Under the pieces are notes generated by a model. The model did no database searches. It had not been told where the DNA came from and saw only the letters and a program-made list of their open reading frames with translations. From Gavia stellata (lineage: Eukaryota; Chordata; Aves; Gaviiformes; Gaviidae): DNA of 64,000 nucleotides. The DNA lies in assembly GCF_030936135.1 (NCBI RefSeq), contig NC_082597.1, positions 79,900,495 to 79,964,494 on the forward strand. Direction: 5' to 3'. Shown here piece by piece: positions 1 through 10,335 of this stretch; the stretch's first letter is position 1; every line of letters begins with the position of its first letter. A program made the translations under genes and the position numbers.

Positions 1-1254
1 TTTTGTTCTGTGGAAACTGTTAGGTTATGTGACATAAGCTCCTCTGGTGGGAGGAGGGAGCTCTCCTCTCCCCTGGCATGCCTACTCCCCCTGCCCCGGC
101 AATAACTGCAATCGATTCAGACTGGTCTCGTCCCCAGCACGGGGACTGGGCTGGGACTGACACTGGCTCCCCTGTAAATCGTAACTGTGACTCTGTGCAG
201 GTCCCTTGCTGGAGTGGGCTGCGGTGCGGGGCTGGCTGGGCAGACACCCCTCCTGGGTACCTGTCCAGAGGGGAGGAAAAGAAGCAGGATGGAAAAGGGG
301 TGGGATGCAGGGGAAAAGCAGATTGGGATCGCACAAGAGATTATGAAATTATTTTGAGAAATTTAGGGGAGGAACAAGTGTGGGAAAATAAAGGGGTAGC
401 CAGCGACTGGAGTGAGTGCAGATGTGTGAGTGAGTGTGTGTGGACCAGCCGGTGCGCAGGTGAAGTGGCCTGGGAGCTGCGGGCGAGTGGATCTCTAGGG
501 ATCAGCTCTGGGTGCGAGGGGATCTGTTTGTCTCTAGGGGTGAGAGCACAGGGGGTCAGCACAGGGAAGTCCTGGCCAGCTGTCTGTGTGTGCACGTGCA
601 TGTGTGTGTGTGACAGTCTGTACTGGCAACTGGAGGGGGGCTGCACCTTGGGGGCTTGTATGTCCAGATGCCAGCAACTGGGCAGATTGGGATCCAGGGA
701 CAGCAACTGGGCAGATTGAGTGTCCGATCCCAGTTGCTGGAAGGATCCACCTTGTACATATGTATATATATATATTTCTCTATAAATATTCCCACTAATG
801 GATGTTCAGCCTACTCAGCCAGAGAGGAGAGCAGGATGAGGCCGTTGGTGCTGACTATGTTCATGGAAGTGCTCTGAGCGTGTGTGATTGGTGTGGCTGG
901 CCGTATATGTGTATGTATGTGGTGTATGCGTGTCCCCTGTCTGCATGTGCCTGCTGGGAATACATTTTCAGCTTCACTACTAGTTGGACCTGGGGACAGG
1001 GAGCTGTAGCAGCCTCGCCTCTCTCAGACTGTTGCCTCCAGCATGAGAAGTTTTCCTCTACCAGAAACAATTCCACTGGTTTTAGCTTCCAGAGATAACT
1101 GTAGAGGCTTTTGTTTCTGTGGGGTTTAAATTTGTCCTGGGGAAATGACTTTCCTTAAAACCAGAATGGCACTCTGACATTTTACCTCATAACATGAGCA
1201 TATTCCTAGCAGACTTTTTTTTCTGAGAAGTTACTTCTCTACAGAGGAGAAATA
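1..1254. repeat. GT-rich, repeat-like non-coding DNA, possible old LTR relic
   Basis: The stretch is rich in GTGTGT/GTATGT runs (about 415-440, 585-612 and 900-935) with a TATATATA patch near 760-775. It contains a tandem 29-bp duplication at 672-718. Open frames cross it on both strands (for example 78-719), but their translations are Cys/Trp/Gly-rich low-complexity sequence with no domain I recognise. The mixture of GT runs, short direct repeats and a TATAAA-like patch resembles a decayed avian endogenous-retrovirus LTR. I could not find both LTR ends or a target-site duplication, so that reading is weak. No host exon is supported. Confidence 0.3.
672..718. repeat. 29-bp tandem duplication (about 1.6 copies)
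   Basis: CAGCAACTGGGCAGATTG occurs at 672-689 and again at 701-718, a 29-bp period. An inverted copy of its core, CAGTTGCTGG, lies at 731-740, so the duplicated segment can also form a small stem with the sequence just downstream. Confidence 0.8.
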
Positions 1255-2478
1255 AGCTCTTTGCACAAGGCTGGCTGCTATATACTAACACAGAAGAACC
1301 GGTTGAAGATGTGAAGGTTGAGAGCAGCCCTTTCTGCACCAAACATGAGACTGTGGCGTTTAAGATCCTGAGAGGAGTGAGCAATACAAACAGCAGAATT
1401 ACAACCCTGGACTTCCCAAGAGCAGATTTTGGCCCGTTCAGGGACCTGCTTGGCAGGATCCCATGTGAAACTGCCCTGGAGGGCAAAGGAGCCCAGGACA
1501 ACTGGTTGGTCATCAAGGACAACTTCCTCAGAGCCCAAGAATGGTCCATTACAGTGTGCAGAAAGTCGAGCAGGCATGGCAGAAGGCCACTGTGGGTGAA
1601 TGTGGAGTTCCAGACTGAGCCAAAACACAAAAAACCATGGAAGGCAGAAGCAGGGACAGGTTATTTGGGAGTAAGACAACCAAGCTCAACTGGAGCTGGA
1701 ACTAGCAAGGGAGGTGAATGGCAGCAGGAAGGGTTTCTGTAAAGACATTGGTAGCAAAAGAAAGGCTAAGAAGATCTTGCACACATTGGTCAATGGGGAA
1801 GGAGACCTAGTGAAAAGCAACAGGGAAAAGTTTGAGGTTCACAATGCCTTTTTTTTGCCTCAGTTTGCACTGGTAGGGTTTGCCCTCAGGTCCCCGAGCC
1901 TCTTACCAGAGTCTATGGGCATAAAGCAGTGCCCACAGCAGAGGAAGATGAAGTTAGGGATCACTTAACCCACTTGGACATACAGGACTCCATGGACCAG
2001 AGCAGATGGGTCTGAGGGTGCTGAAGGAACAGCCCAATGTCACTGCGAGGCTGCTCTCTGTCTTCTTCAAAAGGTCATGGCAGTTGGAGGAGATTCCTGA
2101 TCACTGGAGAAAGGCAAATACCACACTCCTCTGCAAGAAGTTGGCAAGGAGGATGGTCCAGGTCAATCAGCCTCACCTTGGTCCCTGGGAAGGTTAGGGA
2201 GCAAATCCTCATAGAAGCCATTTCCAGGCATGCGAAGGGCAAGAAGGTGACTGGGAGCAGTCAGCATAGATTTACCAAGGGCAAAGGACGATGACCAACC
2301 TCATTGCCTTCTCTGACAAGGTGACTGACCCTGTGGACAAGGGGAGGCCAGTGGATGTTGTATACCTTGGCTTTAGCAAGGCCTTTGACACAGTCTCCTA
2401 TAGTTTCTGTATAAACAAATATGGGCTGGATAAGTGGATGATAAGATGGGTGGAAACTTGGCTGGCCTACTGATGTCA
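1255..2478 (+). mobile_element. CR1 LINE ORF2 fragment (endonuclease C-terminus to RT palm), dead
   Basis: Frame-broken translation on the + strand follows CR1 ORF2 in order. It starts with the end of the endonuclease domain (KHETVAFKILRGVSNTNSR near 1340-1400). The linker follows (DFPRADFGPFRDLLGRIP near 1412-1465, then a CRKSSRHGRRPLWVN-like stretch near 1557-1600), then the RT N-terminal part (SKRKAKK...FEVHNAFF, about 1750-1850), and finally the RT palm. Motif A reads YLGFSKAFDTV at about 2363-2395, so the catalytic Asp of the usual YLDF is Gly (codon 2369-2371). Several frameshifts and stops separate the pieces. It ends at WVETWLAY near 2470, where another CR1 has inserted. A functional element would encode an approximately 900-residue endonuclease/RT; this is a 5'-truncated pseudocopy. 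Subfamily is not assigned. Confidence 0.85.
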
Positions 2479-2683
2479 CAGAATCATAGAATGGCTTGGG
2501 TTGGAAGGGACCTTAAAGATCATCTAGTTCCAATGCCCCTGCCATGGGTAGGGACACCTTCCACTAGACCAGGTTGCTCAAAACCCCGTCCAACCTGGCC
2601 TTGAACACTTCCAGGGTTCGGGCACCCACAATTTCTCTGGGCGACCTGTTCCAGTGCCTCACCATCCTCGTGGTGAAGAGGAA
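2479..2683 (-). mobile_element. Short 5'-truncated CR1 3' end, inserted antisense into an older CR1
   Basis: Read on the + strand it starts ACAGAATCATAGAATGG and continues with a GGTTGGAAGGGACC block, the reverse complement of the avian CR1 3' UTR and tail. The minus-strand translation retains the CR1 C-terminus (VRHWNRSPREIVGARTLEVF, about 2600-2670). It is flanked by a 7-bp direct repeat, GATGTCA, at 2472-2478 and 2684-2690, a possible target-site duplication. The host CR1 frame resumes to the right, which makes this a nested and therefore younger insertion. Confidence 0.85.
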
Positions 2684-2756
2684 GATGTCAGAGGTGTGAC
2701 CAGTGGTGCAAAGTCCCGCTGGCAGCCAGCATATTAGTGGGGTCCCTCGGGGACTG
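2684..2756 (+). mobile_element. Continuation of the interrupted CR1 ORF2 (SGVPxG block)
   Basis: Beyond the nested element, frame-shifted translation gives ISGVPRGL at about 2733-2756. This corresponds to the conserved TSGVPQGSVLGP block that follows WL in CR1 reverse transcriptase. Some sequence between WLAY and this block is missing. CR1 similarity stops at about 2756 and appears to resume at about 3421. Confidence 0.55.
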
Positions 2757-3420
2757 TGACTGACCAATAAACCCCTACAACAGAAGAAGGCTCAGTGGAG
2801 ATGGCCAAGGGCGATATGCCCATGAAGCTCAGAGAGTAGCACAGGGTGTGACTGACCACGGCTATTGCAAAGAACCTGACTTTGTCTCAATGCAAAGGCG
2901 ACGGGAGGATGGCTTTTGTTTTAGATAACTGGCTTTGTCAGTTGAATGGATCAGCTGGTGATGTAAATGTTTCTTTCTGAGTTCATTAAAAGAGCACGAA
3001 TGTCTCCCTGAATTAGCCAGACCAGCATGGGGGGAGTGAATACAGGGCTCAGCCCAACATAACTAAAAAACCTAAACAACTAACAAAAGATTTTCAAAGA
3101 GAGCAATGGGTTTGAGCTGGCTTCAACCCATGTATTCCTTCCTGGGGATTGCAGACGCAGAGCGTCATGATGGTAAGCGTATTCTAGACACTGGTAATGG
3201 GAATCACATTGGTATTCTGATTAAACTATGTATTGCAGTTGCTATATTTTTCTAAGCGTGACTTACATTTGTATTGTGTTTTCAGTATATTTTGTATCTC
3301 CTTGCTAAATCAGAAATCCCATGTAACATTAACTATCTTCAAATAAGTAAACTTGATATTAAACATTACACCCTCCACACATGGAATATCTAAAAGAACC
3401 TGCTCAGAGAGAATTGGACT
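2757..3420. other. Unidentified ~660-bp sequence between two CR1 ORF2 pieces
   Basis: The CR1 reading ends in SGVPRG on the left and resumes on the right with the next residues of the same protein block (a GSVLGPVLFN-like region followed by FKVFVKELDD). This stretch therefore looks inserted into, or recombined between, CR1 copies. It contains a 12-bp direct repeat (TGTGACTGACCA at 2755-2766 and 2847-2858), an AATAAA near 2766 and AT-rich sequence toward 3200-3370. I see no ORF, no clear LTR ends and no family I recognise. Confidence 0.4.
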
Positions 3421-4169
3421 CTGACAGGTATCAGTACTGGGACTGTAGTGTTTAAAGTCTTTGTTAAAGAGCTTGATGATAGGACAGAGTGCACTCTCAG
3501 CGAGAGTTCAGATGGCACCAAATTGGAAGTGGTTGTCAGTATGCTGAAGGGCATGGCTGCTATTCAGAGGGAGCTAGACAAGCTGACAATTCCCGCACCA
3601 GGAATGGAATAACCCCATGCAACCATACGGGCTGTGGCTGACTGTCTAGGAAGAAGCTCTGCAGAAGAAGACCTGGGGGTCCTGGTGGACAACCAGTTGA
3701 CCATGAGCTAACAATGTGCTCTTGTGGCAAAGAAGTAAAACGTGAGACCACCAGACTGGCTGAGGCTCTGGCATATGAGAGGCTGAGAGTGCTGGGTCTG
3801 TCCACCCTGGAGAAGAGAAGGCAAAGGGAGACCTTATTGTTCTTCACAACTACCTGATTGCAGGATGCAGAGAACACAGAGCCAGACTTTTCTCCAAGGT
3901 GCACAGGGAAAGGATGAATGGCAAAAGGCGCAAGTTGGAATATGAGAAATTCCATTTAGATTTTAGGATATTTTTTTTTACCAGAGTGTGGTCAGACACT
4001 TGGGCAAACTGGCCCAGAAAGTTTATGGCATCTCCATCCTTGGAGGTGTTCAAGGCTCAGCTGGACATAACCCTGGGCAGCCTGACCTAATTAGACCTGC
4101 TCTGAGCAGGAGGTTGGACTAGATACCTCTGGAGGTCCCTTCCAGCCTAAGTTATTCTGTGATGCTATT
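3421..4169 (+). mobile_element. CR1 LINE 3' part (RT palm to 3' tail) with internal deletion
   Basis: Translation gives FKVFVKELDDRTECTLS (3448-3500), AAIQRELDKL (about 3560-3590) and EEDLGVLVDNQLTMS (about 3665-3710). It then jumps to RLAEALAYERLRVLGLSTLEKRRQRE (about 3750-3830), so part of the thumb region is deleted at about 3740. The catalytic FADD motif has decayed to SSDG (codons for DG at 3511-3516). The 3' UTR is recognisable (CAGGAGGTTGGACTAGA, then GGAGGTCCCTTCCAGCC), ending TTATTCTGTGATGCTAT at about 4153-4169. It is non-functional. It may be the 3' half of the element that starts at 1255. Confidence 0.85.
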
Positions 4170-5731
4170 GTAGTTAGTGAATTTATCAACAGCAATCTCG
4201 AATCTGTTTCTGTCACTCTCAATAAAATAACTTATTTCGATTTTTGTACACCTGCTCTGTGCAAGTCCTTTTGCTGGGGCTCTGATAAATGAATCAGTGA
4301 AAGTCCTGGGACTCCGACAGACAAATTTCGAAACTACATTCCTTTTTAACACGACAGATCCCAACAGACAGCAATGAAAATAAACCACAGTGTTAGGACT
4401 GGTGGATCACTATTGAGCCATTCAGGGAGAGTCTTCCATTGTGAAGACCAAACCTATCCTGCTGACAGGTCCCAGGCTGGGTTTGGTCTATGGGTACTTC
4501 CATCAAATCCACTCCCTTTTTTTCTCAAAAAAAGCTTCCTATTCCCTCTGTCCCATGCCTTGGGACATCTCCTGTGCCTCACAGAGCCCTGTCACTGTGC
4601 CTGCACTAGACTTCTAGAGGTAGGAGCCATCATGTCCACCATGGCTATTCAGTGCATGCCCAGCAAGAAAAAAAGGAAGTTGTACCGCATGCATAATAAA
4701 GTCCCAGTGAAAAATCCACCAAAAGAGGAAAATGTAACCATATGGCCCCAAAGTACCAGGCTGATCAGATGCTGTGGCAGTCATACCTTTAGTTCTTTAG
4801 TTTTCAGTATTTTTTTTTAATAGAAGACAGGTCTTCTTTTCAGCAATCTCAACTTTCCACAAAAGTAAGCATACTGTCATGCAAAGCATACACTTTTTTA
4901 AAAGGTTAGCAGAGTCAGCAACCACCAAAAACAATTTTGACATAGTTTTCAGCCACCCCCCTGGTTGGACTAGCAGGAATTCCCGGATTAGAAGCTTCTT
5001 TTGCAGACCAGCCAAGTCTGGCACTCAATGACTCCAGCCTTCCCTAGTGGGTGGTGGATTACCCTTACCCAGACCTAGTTATAAAATCCTGTCCCTTTGC
5101 CATGGGGACCATTCCTACAAACTCTGCAGAATCTAGAGTCACTGTAGCTAAAACTCTGCTTCGTCATCTGTGCAAATTTCAGCCTATGATTCACGGGGAA
5201 GTCTGCTTAGAAATCTCTGGCCTGCTTTTGAACTATTTCCAGTCACTGTTTTTGTTGGCTTCATGGTGGAAGAGAGTTTTAATAGCTGTCTTTAGAGACC
5301 TTTATTTTGTGCAGTGCATACCAACCGGTCTTTTCATTCATCTCCTCAGTTCTCTCTAGACTAGCAGTTCTCTACAAGCTTTCCTAGTTCAGAAAGGGTT
5401 TTTTTTCTGTTTTTTTGCCATTTATAAAATCTGAACTCCTTTTCAATCACTAATGATGAAAACTTTTCTTTTCTCTATTGCTGCCCACTATGGGGAGTAC
5501 TTGCATTGGAGAAGTTTTTCCAGAGGAACTCATGATGTCCAGGGGATGTATTAATTACACAGGCAATGGACTTTCTGTAGCTTCAACTGATGTTCTGCCC
5601 ATAGGTTTGACAGGGGATGACAGACAATGCCACAGCTTATAAACATGAGTCCTTTTCTTCTTGTCAGCTGTGTGCTATTCCATAGGTGAGACAGTTATAG
5701 GCAGAGCTATCAACTGTCAATACTTCAAACA
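4170..5731. other. Intergenic sequence, no gene recognised
   Basis: Slightly AT-rich single-copy-looking DNA with several short T runs (for example 4508-4514, 4810-4819, 5399-5406). Open frames up to 148 codons (4374-4820 on +) have no recognisable domain or splice context. I see nothing else to annotate. Confidence 0.5.
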
Positions 5732-6165
5732 AGAATCATAGAATCATACAATCATTTAGGTTGGAAAAGAACTTTAAGATCATCGAGTCCAACCGTTAAC
5801 CTAACCCTGCCGAGTCCACCACTAAACCATGTCCCTAAAAGTGCCACATCTACATGTCCTTTAAATACCTCCAGGGATGGTGACTCAACCACTTCCCTGG
5901 GCAGCCTGATCCAATGCTTGATAACCCTTTTGGTGAAGAAATTTTCCCTAATATCCCTGGAGCAACTTGAGGCCATTTCCTCTCGTCCTATCACTTGTTA
6001 CTTGGCAGAAGAGACCAACTCCCACCTTGCTACAACCTCCTCTCAAGTAGTTGTAGAGAGTAATAAGGTCACCCCTCAGCCTCCTTGTCTCCAGGCTAAA
6101 CAACCCCAGTTCCCTCAGCCCCTCCTCATAAGACTTGTGCTCCAGACCCTTCAGACAGACATTTA
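5732..6165 (-). mobile_element. CR1 LINE, 5'-truncated, antisense
   Basis: On + it begins with the repeated tail AGAATCATAGAATCATA and continues with the reverse complement of the CR1 3' UTR and ORF2 C-terminus. Minus-strand translation in two frames gives [20 protein letters not shown] (about 6075-6135), a [12 protein letters not shown] block and [12 protein letters not shown] second frame then gives [20 protein letters not shown] and [16 protein letters not shown], ending near [10 protein letters not shown]. One frameshift near 5980 separates them. The tail unit and C-terminal motif set are typical of bird CR1. Confidence 0.92.
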
Positions 6166-7604
6166 AGGAGATATTCACATCATCTAAGGTAAAGCATCTT
6201 TCTTAGACTGCACTTCAGCTGGACACTCAGGGGACTACAGCAGGAGCCTGAGAGAGCTGACCGAAGCACCCCATTCCGTGAAGTTAGACAGATGAAGTTT
6301 CCTCCTCATCTCTGCAGCCTCTGCCATCACTGTTTCACTGTATTTGCATTCTAGTGTTACTGTTTTGGGGTTTTCACTTCCTTCTTTCAGCCAAAGATAG
6401 AGCCACAGAGGCCCAGCAACAACATCTGTACATCACCAAATTTACTAACTGCATACTAACATTCATGCCTTGACTGCTGCTCGGCATGCCTTCTGTCACG
6501 GAAGGCTGAGGTCACTGTTAGAAGGTCGATGCAAATGGGCTAATCCTTGCTGTGAGGGTTGTCTCAGGGAAGAAGTGCTCAGTTCAAATAATTTAAATAA
6601 AAAACAGGATCAAAGGCATTTATAAATTCATTAACAGCACATATTTAACTGGCAATCAGTGATCTATACATTAAGGATCAATATTGGTGATACAACAGAT
6701 AAACCACAGTACTGGGCACTTATGAGATCCAGTAACTACCTACACATTTATAAAGATCCTTCTATTACTGATTTCAACAAATTCTAATTGCACAAACATG
6801 CAGACACACACAGAGAGTTACACAGGTATACGCACAAACCTCTCCTCTCATGGGACAAGCAACTCCCCCCCCCACATCCTGCTGGAAGTAAGGGTTCCCC
6901 TACTTGCTTGCACTTACGTTGTGGACTAAGCAGATTGTCTGGCCTAAGCAGGAGGCGGGATGCTGGCAGGGTGACTTCTGGCAGTGCCAAGCCAGGTTTC
7001 CAGTCCTGGTCTCTTCCCTCTTGTTACAAATTTTCATGCTTCTCTTGTACTTCTTTTCATGCTGCTTTTTTGTTTCAAAAACCTCCTTGAAATTCCTTGA
7101 TTACTGTTTGATCTGGGTGATGATCACATTCCTCTTTAACATAATCAGTTTTGGGCACCTGCCTTCCAGATAATTTTTGTATATTTGATCCATACACTCC
7201 CTGTGCATTCATATTTTCTAACAGGTGAGCTTCTTCAGGTCATTTGCAAGGTTGGGACATGAGCACGCAGAAAAAGGGTCTTGCTGTCATAGTTATGACT
7301 GCAAATCCTCCAGGTAAGCTTATGTCAGCCATAGGAGACTTTGTGCCAGCAGACTTAAACCAAAAAGCAATTTTACCAATACAAGTGGCATTCTCGTGGT
7401 TGGTGGTAGTAGGAAAAGAGAGGGAAAATTTTCAGCTCTGGATCACATTTTTCTCAACCCATCAGAGCAAAGACGTGCTAGGGAAAACTTTGTAGTGCAA
7501 ACCTTTAAATGAAGCAATGTTGAAAGACCCTGCATGTGGAAATAACCTCAGTTCAAGCTGCAGTCTCCTAGAAGATTATGGAGCAAACCCTTCCGGAAAT
7601 TCAT
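6166..7604. other. Intergenic sequence, no gene recognised
   Basis: Non-repetitive DNA of ordinary composition. A C8-9 run sits near 6865-6875 and CA-rich sequence near 6800-6830. Short open frames (up to about 100 codons) show no domain. No RNA gene or recognisable mobile element was seen. Confidence 0.5.
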
Positions 7605-8498
7605 TTAACATCATGTTTAACATCTTGTTAAATGATGAGTGCACCCTTACCAGGCTTAACAGATCGTGTGAAACCGGGAGGAGCCGTTGCTATGCTGAGA
7701 AATAGGCCTGCCACTCAGAGGGATCTTGACAGGAATCTCATGAAGTTCAACAAGAGCAAACGCAAAATCCCGCACCTGGAAGGGAGTAACCCCATGCAAC
7801 CATACAGGCTGGGGCTGACTGTCTAAGAAGCAGCTCTGCAGAAAAGGACCCAGGGCAACCAGTTGACCATGAGCCAGCGATGTGACCTTGCGTCGAAGCA
7901 ACCCATCGGCATCCTGGGCGGTGTTAGTATGAGTGTAGCCAGCAGGCCCAGGGAAGCGATCCTTCCCCTCTGCTCGGCACATGTGAGACCACGTTTAGAG
8001 TTCTATGCCCAGTTTTGGGTCCCCCAGCACAAGAGGGATAATGACATACTGGCACAAGTGTAATGGGAGACCACTAAGCCGGTTGAGGCTCTGGCACGTG
8101 ACATGTCATGAAAGGCTGAAAGAGCCTGGTCTGTCTAGCCTGGAGCAGAAAAGGCAAAGGTGAGACCTTATTGTGTATTCTACTATGTAAAGCATGGAGG
8201 CAGAAGAAGGATCCAGACTCTCAAGATGCACAGGGAAAGGACAAGAGGCAACAGACATGAACAAGAGATATTCCAATTAGATATGAGAAAAAAACTCTTC
8301 CCAGTGAGGGTGGTCAAACACTGGGACAGGTGCCCAGAGAGGCTGTTGGATCTCCATCCTTGGAGTTATTCGGAGCTTGACTAGAAAAGATCCTGAGCAA
8401 AGTCCATTTAACCTTGAAGAGGGCTCTGCTGTGAACAGGAGGCTGGATGAGCAGACCTCCAGAAGTCCCCTCCAGCCTGAATTATTCTGTGATTCCGT
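7605..8498 (+). mobile_element. CR1 LINE 3' part with internal deletions
   Basis: Translation in several frames gives FNILLNDECTLTRLNR (about 7618-7665) and RDLDRNLMKFNKSKRKIPHL (about 7720-7780). The longest preserved piece is the thumb region at 7868-8060, with NQLTMSQRCDL, GGVSMSVASRPREAILPL and VRPRLEFYAQFWVPQHKRD. It is followed by RLKEPGLSSLEQKRQR-like and RVVKHWDRCPERL segments (8100-8345). It ends with the 3' UTR block CCCCTCCAGCCTGAATTATT and TCTGTGATTCCG (about 8466-8498). The AACCCCATGCAACCATAC stretch is shared with the copy at 3421-4169, so both belong to the same or sister subfamilies. It is a pseudocopy. Confidence 0.88.
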
Positions 8499-10224
8499 AA
8501 GGAGGGGAGGAGGAGTGATAGCAGCTTCCACCCTCCATTAAAGATTTCAGCTTGAAACCTCAGATAGTCTGCTAAGGACTGTAATCCTGTGGTCATATGA
8601 ACACAGGGGCATAGAGAACAGGACGGTGTGGAAAGGATGTGTTGGTCTTATCAGCCCTGTCTGGTTTAGCATGTTCTGCATTTTGTTACAGGGGCTAATC
8701 CATGTAGCACTGCCTATTGCCTCCTCGAACACCACATCCACATCTGGGTCCTGCTGTGCTGCATTGCCTCAGGCCTCCTTGTAGCTTTTTATGACCTGCC
8801 TTGTTGCAGATACCCCTTTTTCAGGGCTTCCAGGTTCTCTTGTGTGCTTGGCCTTTTTCAAGGCCAGCTGACCTTGTCTGCTGCCTTTCCTAACTAGCTA
8901 TCTGTCTTTGAGCTTCTGAAGGACAGACGGGCTGATCTCTGTATTCCAATATTCTCATTAGCCAGGTCCCTTTTGTTTGCATTGTCCAAGATTACCATTT
9001 CCTCCTAGCGCTCTAGTTCTGCGGAGGTCAAAACCTTCCAGACATCAGCTAAAGATGCTTGTTTCAGTGGCCAGCACGCTCTGCTACGGTCATTTTATCC
9101 CAGTCTCTTATTTGTTCTTTTAGCAGTCTTTACAAACATTACCTAATATTTACCAGTTGTTAGTATAAGCCTGAATTCACAAGAGTTAACAGTACAGTGA
9201 AGACAGCAGAGCGAGTCTTGAGCTCCTCAGCCTCTCTTCAGTAATCCCCCGTGCTGTGAGATAGCGGGATGCTAAAAATCTGTGGGAGTTGCTTGCAACT
9301 CTTGGGGCTAGATGCTATGATATCATAAATCTGAATCACAGATTGCTGTGATTTAGAGCCTGTGGAGTAAGCTAAGAGTACAGGAAAATTATAAGAATTT
9401 AAAGAGAAGGAAAAATGAAGCTAATGAAAATGAAGTTAAGCTCCAACCCAAACCAAATGTTTAGATTGTTAAAAAAAAAAATCCACAAAATTTCCGGTCA
9501 TAAAGGATGGAAGCTGAACGAAGAAAAATACATCAGGAATAATAGGGCAGTTTGCAGGCTGGATTGTTCTCTGCTTAATATCAGACCCACCAAATCTCAT
9601 GCTGACTGTGCAAAGCACAAAAATTTTTCACTTGGGTCTTTCTAATCTCCTTTTCCAGCTGCAGGACCAGCATCTTGCACAACCGTGGTACCAGGCTGGA
9701 GCTTTTCTCCTCACTGAATGCCTCCTGGCCCATGAGCAGGAGCAAAGATAAAGCAGTGGCTAGTAGGCAGAAGACCTGAGGATGGTAATGACTCAGAAAG
9801 CCAAGGGGTCAAAGAGTGGTCAGAAATTAAGTTAGGGACCAAATCTGTGGTGATGACATAGTCAAAATGTCACAGCTGCCCGCCTGCTCCTGGGTCCTGG
9901 GAGCGAGGCGTGGGATAAAAGCAGCCCATTTGAGAGACATAGATGCTGCCGAGTTTGTAACCACTAGATGGAACCCAAAGACTTTGCATTAATTCACTCA
10001 TCAGCTGCAGGGCATTAATCCTGATTTTAGGTGGGGTTGTGGTTCTGGTAGCTGAGTGTCAAGACCTGTGCTCAGTAGCATAAGGCCTGGGGAAATACAG
10101 TGAGTGCTCCCAAGATATGGGTGAGTAATTCATTTACTCCAGTGAGCAGGGAGGCTGAATATTTTACATCTAAACCATGGAAATGTTATTGGTTCCTACT
10201 GCATGGCGCTAAAAACTCTGGTGA
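8499..10224. other. Intergenic sequence with one small perfect hairpin
   Basis: No gene recognised. A perfect 8-bp inverted repeat with a 4-base loop (AATCACAG, ATTG, CTGTGATT) lies at 9334-9353. An A11 run lies at about 9471-9481. Open frames are under 80 codons and look random. Confidence 0.5.
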
Positions 10225-10335
10225 TTTGACGAAGAGCACTGGGATACATCCTCCGTTAGACAGACCACTAGCACGTGATTTTAGGTAAGTCATTTAACCT
10301 GACTGCAGCTTGGTTCACCCATCGCTGAAGTGAGT
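10225..10335 (+). mobile_element. MIR-like ancient SINE fragment
   Basis: An AAGAGCACTGGGATAC block near 10232 is followed by GTGATTTTAGGTAAGTCATT and TAACCTGACTGCAGCTTGG (10275-10315). This matches the order of the MIR core (gtgaccttgggcaagtcact, then taacctctctgagcctcag). It is heavily diverged, as expected of an amniote-age SINE. It would normally be called by a MIR profile rather than by identity. Confidence 0.6.

Noticed and set aside
78..719. 213-codon + strand open frame
   Set aside because: Lies in GT-rich repeat-like DNA. The Cys/Trp/Val-rich product from GTGTGT runs and duplicated segments is not protein-like.
2755..3370. Solo LTR with TGTGACTG...ACATTACA ends
   Set aside because: TG and CA ends can be picked and an AATAAA is present, but the flanking bases do not form a target duplication and the polyadenylation-like signal is at the wrong end for the + orientation. 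Left as an unidentified insert.
9334..9353. 8-bp hairpin as a transcription terminator
   Set aside because: Vertebrate intergenic DNA has no intrinsic bacterial-type terminators, there is no T tract or upstream gene, and such short hairpins are expected by chance.
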